NCBI GenBank assembly: GCA_002104945.1
Contig: MCFH01000121.1
Location: forward strand, 1 to 37,015
From: Piromyces finnis
Lineage: Eukaryota; Neocallimastigomycota; Neocallimastigomycetes; Neocallimastigales; Neocallimastigaceae
Direction of reading: 5' to 3'
Length of the DNA: 37,015 bases
Shown: piece by piece, positions 20,967 to 31,288 of the stretch
How positions within the stretch are numbered: the stretch's first letter is position 1
Layout: each line of letters starts with the position of its first letter
Translations under genes and position numbers: made by a program
Notes under the pieces: model-generated
Seen by the model: the letters and a program-made list of their open reading frames with translations, nothing else
Told to the model about the DNA's origin: nothing
Database searches by the model: none

Positions 20967-21009
20967 ATAGTGGGAGAAGAAGCACTCCCAGTAATCCAAA
21001 AATAGCTTC
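20957..21009 (+). promoter_or_regulatory. programmed -1 ribosomal frameshift signal (slippery site plus pseudoknot) at gag/pol of element C
   Basis: The gag frame reads CAT TTA AAT TAG, so T TTA AAT (20957-20963) fits the X XXY YYZ slippery consensus in the right phase. A slip gives TTT AAA and then enters the open pol frame. A spacer of 7 nt (20964-20970) leads to a 6-bp stem TGGGAG (20971-20976) / CTCCCA (20985-20990). The loop contains GAAGC (20979-20983), which can pair with GCTTC (21005-21009), giving an H-type pseudoknot with loops of 2, 1 and 14 nt. The GC-rich stem is exceptional in this DNA. Layout and distances match established viral and retroelement -1 signals; activity is inferred. 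Confidence 0.8.
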
Positions 21010-24000
21010 ACTTAATAACAGTTCAGTTGATAATAATGAGTACTCTGAATATTCTGAGTATTCTGACTTATCAGATAATGAAGAAATATCTTCTATTGAA
21101 GATAAAATTATTGCTGCAGCTAAAAGAAAAGCTAATGATGAAGAAGACTCTTCCAAGAAAAGAGTACAAAAATCATTAAAAGAAGACCCAAGACCAATAG
21201 TTACCCCTGCTACTAGGAAGCAACAAGAACGTGAACTCAGTAATGAGAGTTTAGAATCAGGTTCACCATCACAACCCAAGAACCAACTTGACACGTCTGT
21301 TCTGAGTCAACCTAATATTAACAAGGAAAAAGAAAAAAGTAAAAGACTCAGAGAAAAACAAAGAAGTAAACCACCAACCCCCATAAATAAAGACGAAAGA
21401 GAAGAAAACGAAGATATGGAGGTCAGTATTGATACGGAAGATAAAGTAGAAGTAGAAAAAGCTAAAAAGAAAAATACAGATATTCTACCGACGTTATTGA
21501 AAATGACTAAAGATAAAGAAAAAGATAAAACTAAAGAGGAGAAAGTCACACGTAATATCCAAATGAGAGGTGATACCAGTGATTATGATATTTTTGAAGA
21601 TTTAAACACAGCTAAATGTGATATTACTTATGGACAGTTATTTAATGTATGCCCAAAAATAAGAACACAACTTTCCCAAGGACTAAAGTTAGAGAAAGTA
21701 CAAAGCAAGGTATCAGGTGCATTAAATAACATAGTAGCTACTACAACCTTATTAAATAATATCTACCATGACTATATAAGTAAGAATAATGAAGCTTCAG
21801 AAGAGGATATAGCAATGGTGGATGCGACTGTGGATGGAATACCAGGAAAACTACTGGTGGATACGTGTAGTAACTTAAATGTTATTACATCTTCTTTTTA
21901 CAAAAGACTACCAAAGGAATATGAAGTGGTAGGAATAAGCAAAGGACGTATTCGACTAGCTACTACTGATGAAGAATACTCTGAGGGTACTGTGGTGCGT
22001 ATACCAGTTAGAATAGGAGAGGTAGAACTAGTGGTTGACTTCAGAATACTTGAAAAAGAAGAACCGTTCTATGATATGTTAATAAATTATAAAACTCAAG
22101 TAGATAATTTATTATATATAAATCCAGTAACCAAGAGCTTATGTCAAGTGAAAGAAAGAGGTGTAGTAGAAGAAATAGTACCTATCAATAACCAATATTA
22201 TAATGAAGGAAAATTGGTATGTACTATTAAGAAGATACCAGATGGAGATACTAAAAGCTTGAAGTCTATTGAAGGTTTACCACCTCAGGAGTATATACAC
22301 AATGAGATATTCTTGAACACCTTACCAAAAGATAAACGGAAAGAAATACTCCGACTTTTGGAAGAAAACTTAGAGATTATTGCGACGTCTTCTGAGGAAT
22401 TAACGCCTTCTAAATTATCACCACATAAAATAAATCTAAAGGCTGGTGTAAAACCAGTTAAACAAAGAGCTTATAGGTTAACTAAATTTAAATCAGATAT
22501 ACTAAAAGAAGAGTTAACTAAGCTAATAGAAAAAAAGTTAATAGAGCCGTCCTATTCAGAATGGTCCTCCCCTGTAGTTCTGGTTCCAAAACATAATGGT
22601 AAGTGGAGAATGTGTGTGGACTATAGGAGAGTGAACGACCTCACGGAAAAGGACTCTTATTCACTCCCCTATATTGATGAAATATTTGATAGTCTGAACG
22701 GAGCCAAAATATTCACTACTATGGACTTATATTCAGGTTATCATCAAATTTCTATGCATGAGGAAAGCACTGAGGTTACTAGTTTTACTACCAAGTTTGG
22801 TAACTATCAGTTTAAGGTCATGCCGTTTGGGTTAACTAATGCACCAGCAACTTTTCAGAGGGAAATGAATAAGATATTATTTCCTTTAATAGGAAATTGT
22901 GTATATAATTTTATTGATGATGTACTCATATATTCCAAGAGTGTGGAAGAACACATGGAACATATTAAGAGAGTATTTGAAATATTGAAAGAAAATGAAT
23001 TAAAAATAAATCTTGAGAAATGTAGTTTTATGAAGGAAGAAGTAAATGTATTAGGTCACAGGTTATCTACTAAAGGTTTGAGTCCTTTGGAAAGTAAAAT
23101 AGAAGCCATAAGGAAGTGGGAAGCTCCAGGAAATATTCATGAGTTACGTTCATTTTTGGGTGCAGTAGGATATTATCGAAATTTTATTCCTAATTATTCT
23201 CAAGTAACCGCGCCCTTATGTGAGTTATTAAAGAAAAATGTACGATATAAATGGGAAGAAAAACATGAAAAAGCATTTAAAGTATTAAAAGAAAAACTGA
23301 TAAACGCTCCCATTTTAAAGTTTCCTGAATTTGATAAGCCTTTTATCATACGTACGGACGCGTCGTATGAAGGAGTGGGTGGTGTTTTATTACAAGAAGA
23401 TGAAACTAACAAAATAGAACACCCTGTACATTATATTAGTCGAAGTCTTAGTAAAGCGGAGAAGAACTATGGAATAACAGAGTTAGAAGGTGCTGCGTTA
23501 TTCTTTTGCGTGAGTAAGTTAAAACCTTATATTTTAGGAAACCCGTACACTACTATGGTTTATACGGACCATAAACCACTTTTGGGTTTATTTAAAAATA
23601 AGGAACCAAATAGTGCACGTCACAACAGATGGTGTCTTACAGTAAGTCAGTTGGATATTGATATTCAATATGATAAAGGAAAGAATAATGTTATAGCTGA
23701 TGCATTATCAAGAATGAAGAATAAAGAGGAGAAAAAGATACTGGTAACAAAAATTAATAAAACTAATAATGAAGAGTTATTAACCAAAGTTATTAAGGAG
23801 TTTATAGCTGAAAAATTTACTACCATAGATGGGAAGGACTATTTCGTAGATGGTAATAACTTACGTCAGCTAATATCTACTGTAGAAGAAAAAGTAAAGT
23901 TAATATTTCAAGCACATAACGTAGGTCATGAAGGTTATTATAAGACTTATCAAAGGTTAAAGAAAAATTATTATTGGAATGATATGATAGCGGATATTAA

Positions 24001-24934
24001 AAGAATTATTAGCAAGTGTGAGAAGTGTCAAGTAAATAGACCACAACCTTATCCAGAACCAACTGAGGACAAAGCTACTAAAGTGGAAGGACCATTTGTA
24101 CATCTAGGTTTGGATATTATTGGGCCATTACCTAAGACAAGAAATAGTAAACAATATATAATAGTCATAGTTGACTATTTTACTAAATGGGTAGAAGCCG
24201 AAGCGGTGGAAACTGTTACTTCTCTGGACGTGATAAAGTTTTTAATAAATGTGTTTGCAAGACATGGGGTACCACAAGTTATTACTACAGATAATGGAAC
24301 TCAATTTACCTCAGATATGACAAAGATATTTCTAGACCTATATGACGTATATGTGAAGTTCACAGTTCCCTACCACCCTGAAAGTAATGGATTAACAGAA
24401 AACCGAAATAAGGAAATTGGGAAACTTTTAAGACTTTTAGGGAAAGAAAGTAAAGACTGGGATGAAGTTCTACCTTCCGCGCTTTGGGCCTTAAGAACTA
24501 CAAAGAATACGGCTACGAAACATTCAAGTTTTGAGCTAGTTTATGGTAGGGAAGACCAACAACCTTTTGATATAGCTGCCCGACCCACTAAAGATCAAAA
24601 CAAGAGTTCCGATGAAATTCTTTTGGAAAAGTTTATAAATCACTACCGATGGACCCTAGAAGCTGCTGAAAATGTAAAGACGGCTAATAAATATTGGTCT
24701 ATGAGAAGAGAAGAAAAATTAAGTATGAACCAAGCTAAGAAAATAAAAGTAGGTGACCTAGTTTTGGTAAGAAACTTCAGTAGAACAAAATTGGAACCTT
24801 ACTTTGTAGGACCTCTCAAAGTGGTCCAGAAACAGTTCAATACAGTAGTCTTAGCAGACCCAGAAACTGGAGTACTAATGAACAGAAATGTACATTTCAA
24901 AAATGTCGTTAAATATAACTCAGCAACGGAGTAG
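20963..24934 (+). CDS. pol: element C Pol (expressed as Gag-Pol): protease, RT, RNase H, integrase
   Basis: The -1 frame is open from the slip site to TAG 24932-24934, 1323 codons. The first 150 are a low-complexity, charged Ser/Glu/Lys linker with SEYSEYSEYS. The ATG at 21416 is merely the first in-frame Met. The protease site is KLLVDTCSNLNVI (Asp codon 21860), reading Asp-Thr-Cys where Asp-Thr/Ser-Gly is normal. RT has CVDYRRVN, MPFGLTNAPATF and Phe-Ile-Asp-Asp (first Asp codon 22916). RNase H follows with RTDASYEGVGG, TELEGAALF, YTDHKPLLG and IADALSR. Integrase has an HHCC finger (HNVGHEGYY, CEKC) and D,D35E at Asp 24113, Asp 24290 and Glu 24398, then a GPF/Y-like FVGPLKV. No chromodomain follows. 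The gene is uninterrupted and probably competent. Confidence 0.93.
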   Translation, partial: LDSGRRSTPSNPKIASLNNSSVDNNEYSEYSEYSDLSDNEEISSIEDKIIAAAKRKANDEEDSSKKRVQKSLKEDPRPIVTPATRKQQERELSNESLESGSPSQPKNQLDTSVLSQPNINKEKEKSKRLREKQRSKPPTPINKDEREENEDMEVSIDTEDKVEVEKAKKKNTDILPTLLKMTKDKEKDKTKEEKVTRNIQMRGDTSDYDIFEDLNTAKCDITYGQLFNVCPKIRTQLSQGLKLEKVQSKVSGALNNIVATTTLLNNIYHDYISKNNEASEEDIAMVDATVDGIPGKLLVDTCSNLNVITSSFYKRLPKEYEVVGISKGRIRLATTDEEYSEGTVVRIPVRIGEVELVVDFRILEKEEPFYDMLINYKTQVDNLLYINPVTKSLCQVKERGVVEEIVPINNQYYNEGKLVCTIKKIPDGDTKSLKSIEGLPPQEYIHNEIFLNTLPKDKRKEILRLLEENLEIIATSSEELTPSKLSPHKINLKAGVKPVKQRAYRLTKFKSDILKEELTKLIEKKLIEPSYSEWSSPVVLVPKHNGKWRMCVDYRRVNDLTEKDSYSLPYIDEIFDSLNGAKIFTTMDLYSGYHQISMHEESTEVTSFTTKFGNYQFKVMPFGLTNAPATFQREMNKILFPLIGNCVYNFIDDVLIYSKSVEEHMEHIKRVFEILKENELKINLEKCSFMKEEVNVLGHRLSTKGLSPLESKIEAIRKWEAPGNIHELRSFLGAVGYYRNFIPNYSQVTAPLCELLKKNVRYKWEEKHEKAFKVLKEKLINAPILKFPEFDKPFIIRTDASYEGVGGVLLQEDETNKIEHPVHYISRSLSKAEKNYGITELEGAALFFCVSKLKPYILGNPYTTMVYTDHKPLLGLFKNKEPNSARHNRWCLTVSQLDIDIQYDKGKNNVIADALSRMKNKEEKKILVTKINKTNNEELLTKVIKEFIAEKFTTIDGKDYFVDGNNLRQLISTVEEKVKLIFQAHNVGHEGYYKTYQRLKKNYYWNDMIADIKRIISKCEKCQVNRPQPYPEPTEDKATKVEGPFVHLGLDIIGPLPKTRNSKQYIIVIVDYFTKWVEAEAVETVTSLDVIKFLINVFARHGVPQVITTDNGTQFTSDMTKIFLDLYDVYVKFTVPYHPESNGLTENRNKEIGKLLRLLGKESKDWDEVLPSALWALRTTKNTATKHSSFELVYGREDQQPFDIAARPTKDQNKSSDEILLEKFINHYRWTLEAAENVKTANKYWSMRREEKLSMNQAKKIKVGDLVLVRNFSRTKLEPYFVGPLKVVQKQFNTVVLADPETGVLMNRNVHFKNVVKYNSATE

Positions 24935-24958
24935 CTTGAGTTTTAACGAAGGGCATTC
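24935..24958 (+). promoter_or_regulatory. pol 3' end and polypurine tract of element C
   Basis: Only 24 nt separate the pol stop from the 3' LTR. They include AACGAAGGG, a short purine run that is the likely plus-strand primer. Confidence 0.5.
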
Positions 24959-25817
24959 TGTTAAGGAATGAACATAAATAGTTGAATTAGCTAGAATTTT
25001 AGGAATTAACCTTCAACTATTTATATTCCTTACTAGTGTTTAACTCTATTTTTAAAATATAAAAATTATAATATATAATTTTTATACATTTTTCTAGTAA
25101 TTATTCATATTTTTATTATATAGTTATATTATTTGTATATAGTTATTTAAGACCTTTATTATTAGTATTAGTATAATTACTTATAATATTTTATACTTAT
25201 AAATTTTACAAAATTTTATTATTAAAATAGTTATAGGAATTTTATTATTATTTAAGGTTTATTTTATTAATTAACTTTATTGTATAATATTTTATAATTT
25301 GAAATTATGACATAGAATTTAATTATAATTTTTACTAAAAGAGGCAACTGTTACACACAAAACAGAAGATACCTCGACAGAAAAATTATTATTTATGTCT
25401 AAAAAAGGGCATAATTAATTGAATAATATAATTTTATTATATGTCATAATTAAATATATAATATATGATATGCAAAAATGTTACACATATCATAAATTAA
25501 AATTTTATTAATTATAAATTAAAAATTTTTCTATTCAAATATTAAGAGATTATTCATAATATATATTAAGGATTTAATTAATATATGTTACAGTGAATGA
25601 TCCATATATTATGAATGAAATCAATTTAAATCCTTAGCTATCCAAAACCATTAAATTTCAAATAATGGATAGTTGGAAAAAGTACGAGGATTTTTGAGAA
25701 AATTTTTAAAAATTGAAAAATCAAAAAATAAATTAAATGAATAAAAATTAAAATTAAATAAATTTTTATTTTTATAACTATTCAAGTGTTTTGTGATATC
25801 TTATTTGAACCGTAGCA
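24959..25817 (+). mobile_element. element C 3' LTR
   Basis: This is an 859-bp LTR, TGTTAAGGAATG to GAACCGTAGCA. The start is set by the polypurine tract and the end by loss of similarity to the 5' copy just after this point. It is the complete reference copy for the family. Its right flank runs directly into the outer end of repeat E. Confidence 0.88.
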
Positions 25818-25872
25818 TATATGATACGCTACTCATATAAAAACATAATAAAAACTAGCTGAATAAACACGA

Positions 25873-27004
25873 TGTCACGAATACTAGTGAAAATACAATT
25901 TCAAGATCACTTGGAATTGTGAAATCACTTATGAAAATTCAAAATCAACAAATATTTTATTTTCAAATAAATTATAAAATTTTATTAAGAAATATTTAAA
26001 AATTTAGAAAAGGTTAAAATATGACCTTAACCCTTAATAATTTTTATAATAAATAACTTTAACCCTTATCGTTAAAATGGAATAAGGAAAAACACGCGTA
26101 TCTCCTCAACGAATGACGATTTTTGAATAAAAATATTTTGGTTATAATTACGTTCGTTAGAAAGCCACGCTCGAGACAAACAACATATCTTAAAATCAGG
26201 TCAATATCTCTGCTGGTTCACGAGATATTCCAATTTAAAGATATTTTGTTAGCAATGATTAATTGTTTATTCAGAGAATGATCACCCCTGATATATCAAA
26301 CATAAATCATTCACTCAAAGTATAAAAATTATTGTTTAATTAAATCAACATTATTTTCTGGAACTAATTAACTTTATTTTATAATAATTATTTCAATAAC
26401 ATAATTTATAATCTTTGAACTAGAGGATTATAATTATTAATATTATATTCAATGAATTATATTATAATTAAGAAATAATTAATATTATGAATATTATAAA
26501 CAATAGTTATTTTTTAATAATTAGGAATAAGTCTTAAGTTTAGTTTAAGTATTATAAAATATATTATGAATATAATCATGTATTGAAAAGTTATTTTATT
26601 ATTAAATGTAAAATTACAAATAGTATAAATAGTTTAGAATAGTTTATGAAATTAAAATCTTTGTAAAGATTATTAACCAAAAATTATTAACCATAAATTA
26701 TTAAATTATTAACTATAAATTATTAACTAAAGATTATTAACTATAAATTATTAACTATTAATAATAATTAATACTTAATGAGTATTACTACTAAATAATC
26801 TTATTATTATATATTTTAGCAATATATCATTAAATAAAATAAAAGAAATTATTTTAACCATAATATATAATTTAATTATTCATTTATAAATCAATTAAGA
26901 TTATTTTAATAAAACATTTTTTTTTTTCTAACCTAGTTATCTTTTAACCTTTTATTTAATTTAATATTTTAATATTAAATTATAAGTTTAGTAAAACTTT
27001 TACA
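25873..27004 (+). mobile_element. solo LTR of family B with 5-bp target-site duplication
   Basis: The LTR runs TGTCACGAAT to CTTTTACA. It is flanked on both sides by CACGA (25868-25872 and 27005-27009), the 5-bp duplication expected from integrase. No internal element sequence is present, so this is a solo LTR left by LTR-LTR recombination. At 1132 bp it is about 100 bp longer than the other copies, through a tandem-repeat expansion at 26671-26760. It lies inside repeat E, antisense to it. Confidence 0.92.
26671..26760 (+). repeat. short tandem repeat expansion in the solo LTR B
   Basis: Imperfect repeats of ATTATTAAC with CATAAA, TATAAA or TAAAG spacers occur about six times. The other three LTR B copies lack this array at the same place, so it arose after insertion. 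Confidence 0.75.
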
Positions 27005-27169
27005 CACGACTTAACCCATAGTAACTTATAATAAAAATAAACGATAATAACCCTTAAAAATGAATGAATAATAATTTTATGAAAATATAACCCTTTCTTT
27101 AAATAAAATAATATTCTTTTTATTATATAATAAATTCTGAGTAAAAACGACCTAATAGTGATAATAATA

Positions 27170-27262
27170 AAATAAATTATTAAATAAAATAAATTATAAA
27201 TAAAATAAATTATTAAATAAAATAAATTATTAAATAAAATAAATTATTAAATAAAATAAAAC
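27170..27262 (+). repeat. 17-bp tandem repeat in left repeat E
   Basis: About five units of ATAAAATAAATTATTAA occur here. The inverted copy of E (around 32150-32190) has only about one and a half units, so the array expanded in this copy. Confidence 0.75.
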
Positions 27263-27555
27263 GACTTAATCCAATAATGTAATAAAATAATAAAATAATA
27301 ATAAATAAATAAAAATGAATAAATAAACTAAAAATAAAATGGTATACATCAAATTATTAATTCTAGTGTTTTATCCTTAGAAATTCTTTTAAATTTATAT
27401 ATATAAATTAATAAATAAATAATTGAGTAATTATTACTAAAATGATAAACTTAAAACCTGGAAATAGAACAATAATAACGATTCTAAAGATAAAATACAG
27501 AACTCTTTTATGTTTCTGTATAAAATGAGTGTTTATAATAATTGATACTTTTAAT

Positions 27556-27676
27556 ATTTTAATTTCATTTTAATTTTATTTTAATTTTGTTTTAATTATA
27601 TTTTAATTTTATTTTAATATTATTTTAATTTTATTTTAATATTATTTTAATTTTATTTTAATATTATTTTAATTTT
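27556..27676 (+). repeat. 22-bp AT tandem repeat in left repeat E
   Basis: Units of TTTTAATTTTATTTTAATATTA repeat several times. The inverted counterpart at about 31795-31865 is shorter. Confidence 0.65.
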
Positions 27677-28184
27677 AAATTTTAATTATTTTATTCAAGG
27701 TATTATACATTTAATGATAGTCAATGATAATTTATAATAATTTTTCTAAATTTAAGCATTTTGAAGTAATAAGAAAATCAAATAAGTAATATTCTATAAT
27801 ATTTTATAATACTAAGACATAATTTTAATTTATTCTTTTAATTTTAATAAATAATAACAATAGTAATAATAATATTTAATAGTTAAAAATAATAATACAT
27901 TTAATAAATGAAAATGTATAAAAGGAAGATAAAATTCTTCTTTATAAAGAGGCGGACAATAAATAGAGAATAAAAAGACAATAAATAGATAATAAATAAA
28001 TTATAAAATATAATAAAGAATTTAAAACATAATAAGAGTTTATTTTTGAGTTTTGAGTGATTTATTTGTTAATTATAAAACATATTTTATTTTATTTTAA
28101 ATTTATTGTTTCATCATAATAATATAGAATTTATTATTTATTATAAGCATTATATTATTCAAAAATATATCGGTCAACGCATCA

Positions 28185-28755
28185 TCGTTGATAAATAATA
28201 ATTATAAATATATTATACATTTGATATTAGTAGAAAATTTTATTATAAAATAATTATTTAATAATTTTTTATAGTTTATTATAAAAATATAATTTACATA
28301 AAATCAAATATTTTATAAATTTATATATTTGATTGGGTTAATTATAAAAATAATTTTAATATAAAGAATAATAATATTTTTTAGTAGAAAATAAGAAGAC
28401 TTAGATTATTAATAATAAGTTAAATTTTAATAATAGTTGATATAATTAATTAAATAATACATAATAATATTTAAAAGACAAAAATAAGTTTTTATATAAT
28501 AAAAATCATTGTTATAAAGAGCGTAAAAACAATAAATAAAAGAAAATATAAAAACGAAATTAAACTTGTCTAATTTGTAATTATTGTGTTAATAATAAAT
28601 AATATTTTATAGAATAAATCTGGTGTAATTATTCTATATAAATGTTATTAAAATAATAAAACTATTAAAATTATAAAACAAATTAAATCTATTTAATAAA
28701 ACTAGTATATATTGTTAAAGCTCGTACAATAGCTGTCGAGATAAAACAATATAAG
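28185..28755. other. AT-rich spacer, nothing recognised
   Basis: This lies between the inner end of repeat E and a strong hairpin. I see no ORF, RNA gene or similarity to the LTR families in the window. Confidence 0.5.
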
Positions 28756-28806
28756 ATAACAGAAGAAGTAGTTATATTACAACTTTTCAACTACTTCTTC
28801 TGTTAT
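28756..28806 (+). repeat. 18-bp perfect stem-loop beside LTR D
   Basis: ATAACAGAAGAAGTAGTT (28756-28773) pairs perfectly with AACTACTTCTTCTGTTAT (28789-28806) around a 15-nt loop. The arms have far more G and C than their surroundings. The 3' arm ends on the first base of the LTR at 28806. Confidence 0.85.
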
Positions 28807-29972
28807 GTCAAGAATAGAAGACGATTAAAAAATAAATTAAATATTCAAATAAACAATTTAAACACTTTTAAAAAATAATTAAATGATCACTTTGAAAAAA
28901 TTTAATATTGAAAAGGGTTAAGGATCACAAAAATTTAATTTTCAATAAATTAACCCTTGAGAAAAAATACGTTATACGAAACTAGTGATAACTTCTGAAT
29001 CTCGTGTCCTATTTTCCTTTTCTAGAGAATTCAAATTAATTTTATTAGAAAGTACTAGTTGAGATCTATATTCTCACAAATTATCAGCTAATTTAGACCA
29101 CTAGTTCTTGAGATATAGCAATTTAAAGAATTGATTAGTTTCATATATTAAAATGATCAATATTATTTTATATAATTAAAGTCATTATTCATGTCATCCA
29201 ACTTTCTATAAATAATTCAATTTAAAAATTCTCCATTATTATTAAATAAGGTTAGATAATAAATATTCTTGATTACAAACCTAATCAATTATAAAAATTA
29301 ATTAATAAATTTTCAAATAATTTTGATTAATAACCTCAATCATAATCAAACCAAAAAGCCTTTGGATCAAAAATCATTAGTTATAATTATTAATTAATTA
29401 ATCATGAGAATATATAATTAGTATCAGTAATTGTTATTCTCAATTTATAATATTAAATATTTACAATTTAAGATGATTAAAACAATACTTTTATTTTAAA
29501 AGTAATTTAGAAGATTAATCTTAAGATCTATCATATGAATTCATATTATTAATATCAATATCAATTATTAATATTTTAATTTAAAATTATTTTATTTTTA
29601 TCTTTATTATTAATATCAATATTAATATCAATGTAATTTTATTATATGTAAGAAAAAAGTATTTAAACAAAGAATTGAAATCAATTTTAAAATTCTTTGT
29701 AAGATTATTAATTATTAACTATAATATAACTTAATAAATATTATCTTAATAAATAAATAATTAATAAACAAATTTCATAATTAAATTATATTAAAATTTT
29801 TATTTTAAATATAAAAACCTATTTAATTTTTAAATTAGTATTATTTAAATTCTTTAATAAGTTCTGAAGAAAAGATTTAATAATAAATAAGTTTAATATT
29901 TTATTAGTAAATTAAGTTATATTATATAAAACATTCTGACCAAGTTACATATCAACCCTAGCTCACTTTACA
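28806..29972 (+). mobile_element. LTR of family D, left copy
   Basis: The termini are TGTCAAGAATAGAAG and CACTTTACA, and the 1167 bp match the inverted copy at 32329-33460. The termini resemble those of family B (TGTCA.GAATA and ACTTT.ACA), suggesting related integrases. No internal coding region adjoins, so it is solo or truncated. The flanks TGTTA and GAAAA do not form a target-site duplication. A 10-bp hairpin, ACAAAGAATT (29667-29676) with AATTCTTTGT (29691-29700), lies near the 3' end. Confidence 0.8.
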
Positions 29973-29978
29973 GAAAAT

Positions 29979-31275
29979 TGTCAAGAGTTTGAGTGGATTT
30001 AGAGTTATAATTAAGTCTACTAAGTTAGGATAGGCTTAATTATATAGTAAATAATAAATTTTTATAAATAAAAGAATAATAAATATAGTTTTTTTTAAGA
30101 ATTATTTTATTTAATTTTTGTAATATAAATAAATGATTATTATCAATTTTAAATATTGAATTTACTATATAAAAATGAGTATTAATAATCTCACAAAGAA
30201 CTTCTTAAAGTTGTTCTTTGTTCAACTTATTTATACTTTCATTTTTAATATAATATTGATATTAATAAAGTATAATAATAATATAATTTAAGTTATACAT
30301 GTATAATAATATAAATATAAATATAGATATTAATAAAATATAATAATAATATAATATAATTTTCTTTAAATATCGATATTAATAAGTTGTTAAAAATAAT
30401 ATTAATAATTATTTAAATGAATCTTATTTTACTAATTGGTTTGTTTAATGTTAATTGCTACACTATTTATCTCCGGATAATAAATAGCTTTCCAATTAAT
30501 ATTTATATTAAATAAACTATTATTAGTAAAATACTATTAAATTAATATTTTAATTAATTTAACTAATAATTTCAAAATTATGAAATTTCATGAAATGTCA
30601 AATTTCATGAATTGTGATTTTGACAGTTAAATTGGAATTCCTATGTTCTTGCATTTTTCTGAATCAGTCGTACCAATAATGATAAACAATTAAATTTATA
30701 AAATTAAATATTATTATGATAACATTATTTTAAACACAGATTAATATAAATTAAATTAGTACTAAAATATTTATATAAATTATTAATTTTAAAATTATAA
30801 ATGTAAACAAGAAATTACTTATTTGTTTATTTGTTTATTAATTAAATAGTTAATTATTGTTTATTAATATAATACTTTAAAATAATATAAATGTATAAAT
30901 AGTGTTAGAATTACTTTATTTTAAAAATTGTTCCTAATAATCCGTCAAAATTAGATATATTATATTAAATTTGATAAATGGTTACTAATTATCCAAGAGA
31001 GAAAAATTAGATATTTATTTTAATAAAACAATATTTTTTATATAACTTCTATGATACATACAAGATGTATTAATTCTTAATTATTTAATAATACGAGAGT
31101 TATTAAATAATATTATAATTTTATAATTAAATATAATAAACTTTATATTTTTAAAAATTAACTAATACTTGCAAATGAATAAGTATAAAAATCATTTATT
31201 TTATTTTCTTATTTTTTTTAGATACAAATATTATCACTTTCTATATTCATTTATAGAATTAAGATAATATTCACC
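29979..31275 (-). mobile_element. decayed LTR Y related to families D and F
   Basis: The + strand start TGTCAAGAGTTTGAGTGG, followed by TTAATTATATAGTA at 30031-30044, resembles the start of LTR F on + (33958 onward). An ACAAAGAAC/GTTCTTTGT hairpin (30193-30221) lies about as far in as in D and F. The far end, around 31228-31275, resembles the far end of F (ATATTATC...ATATTC). Similarity is patchy, so this is an old minus-oriented LTR and its limits are approximate. No coding sequence is seen within it. Confidence 0.5.
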
Positions 31276-31282
31276 TTGTATC
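31221..31282 (+). repeat. long bulged hairpin before repeat E (right copy)
   Basis: GATACAAATATTATC (31221-31235) pairs with GATAATAT (31263-31270) plus TTGTATC (31276-31282), leaving a 5-nt bulge. An inner stem TTCTATA (31239-31245) / TATAGAA (31252-31258) closes it. In total 22 bp are paired, ending 6 nt before repeat E. Confidence 0.7.
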
Positions 31283-31288
31283 ACTAAA

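Larger units (their letters stand above)
25818..28184 (-). mobile_element. LTR-like repeat E, left copy, interrupted by a solo LTR B
   Basis: Segments 25826-25867 and 27010-28184 are the reverse complement of segments flanking the insertion in the right copy (31289-33515). On the minus strand the repeat starts TGATGCGTTGACCG (28184 going left) and continues past GGGTTAAGTCGTG into AGCTAGTTTTTATTATG. It is about 1.2 kb without the insertion. The TG start and the size resemble an LTR, but no coding region or polypurine tract adjoins it. It may be an LTR of an unseen family or another inverted repeat. The outer end near 25818-25826 is blurred by the junction with element C. Confidence 0.6.

Noticed and set aside
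20905-21549. Ser/Leu-rich minus-strand frames opposite the gag/pol linker of element C
   Set aside because: They are antisense shadows of the charged Ser/Glu/Lys linker, with no domain and no start context.
26671-26760. CRISPR-like or satellite array
   Set aside because: The units are short, AT-only and imperfect without unique spacers, so it is slippage-type tandem repeat inside an LTR.
30587-30612. Repeated AAATTTCATGA motifs
   Set aside because: These are short, AT-rich and expected by chance at this composition.
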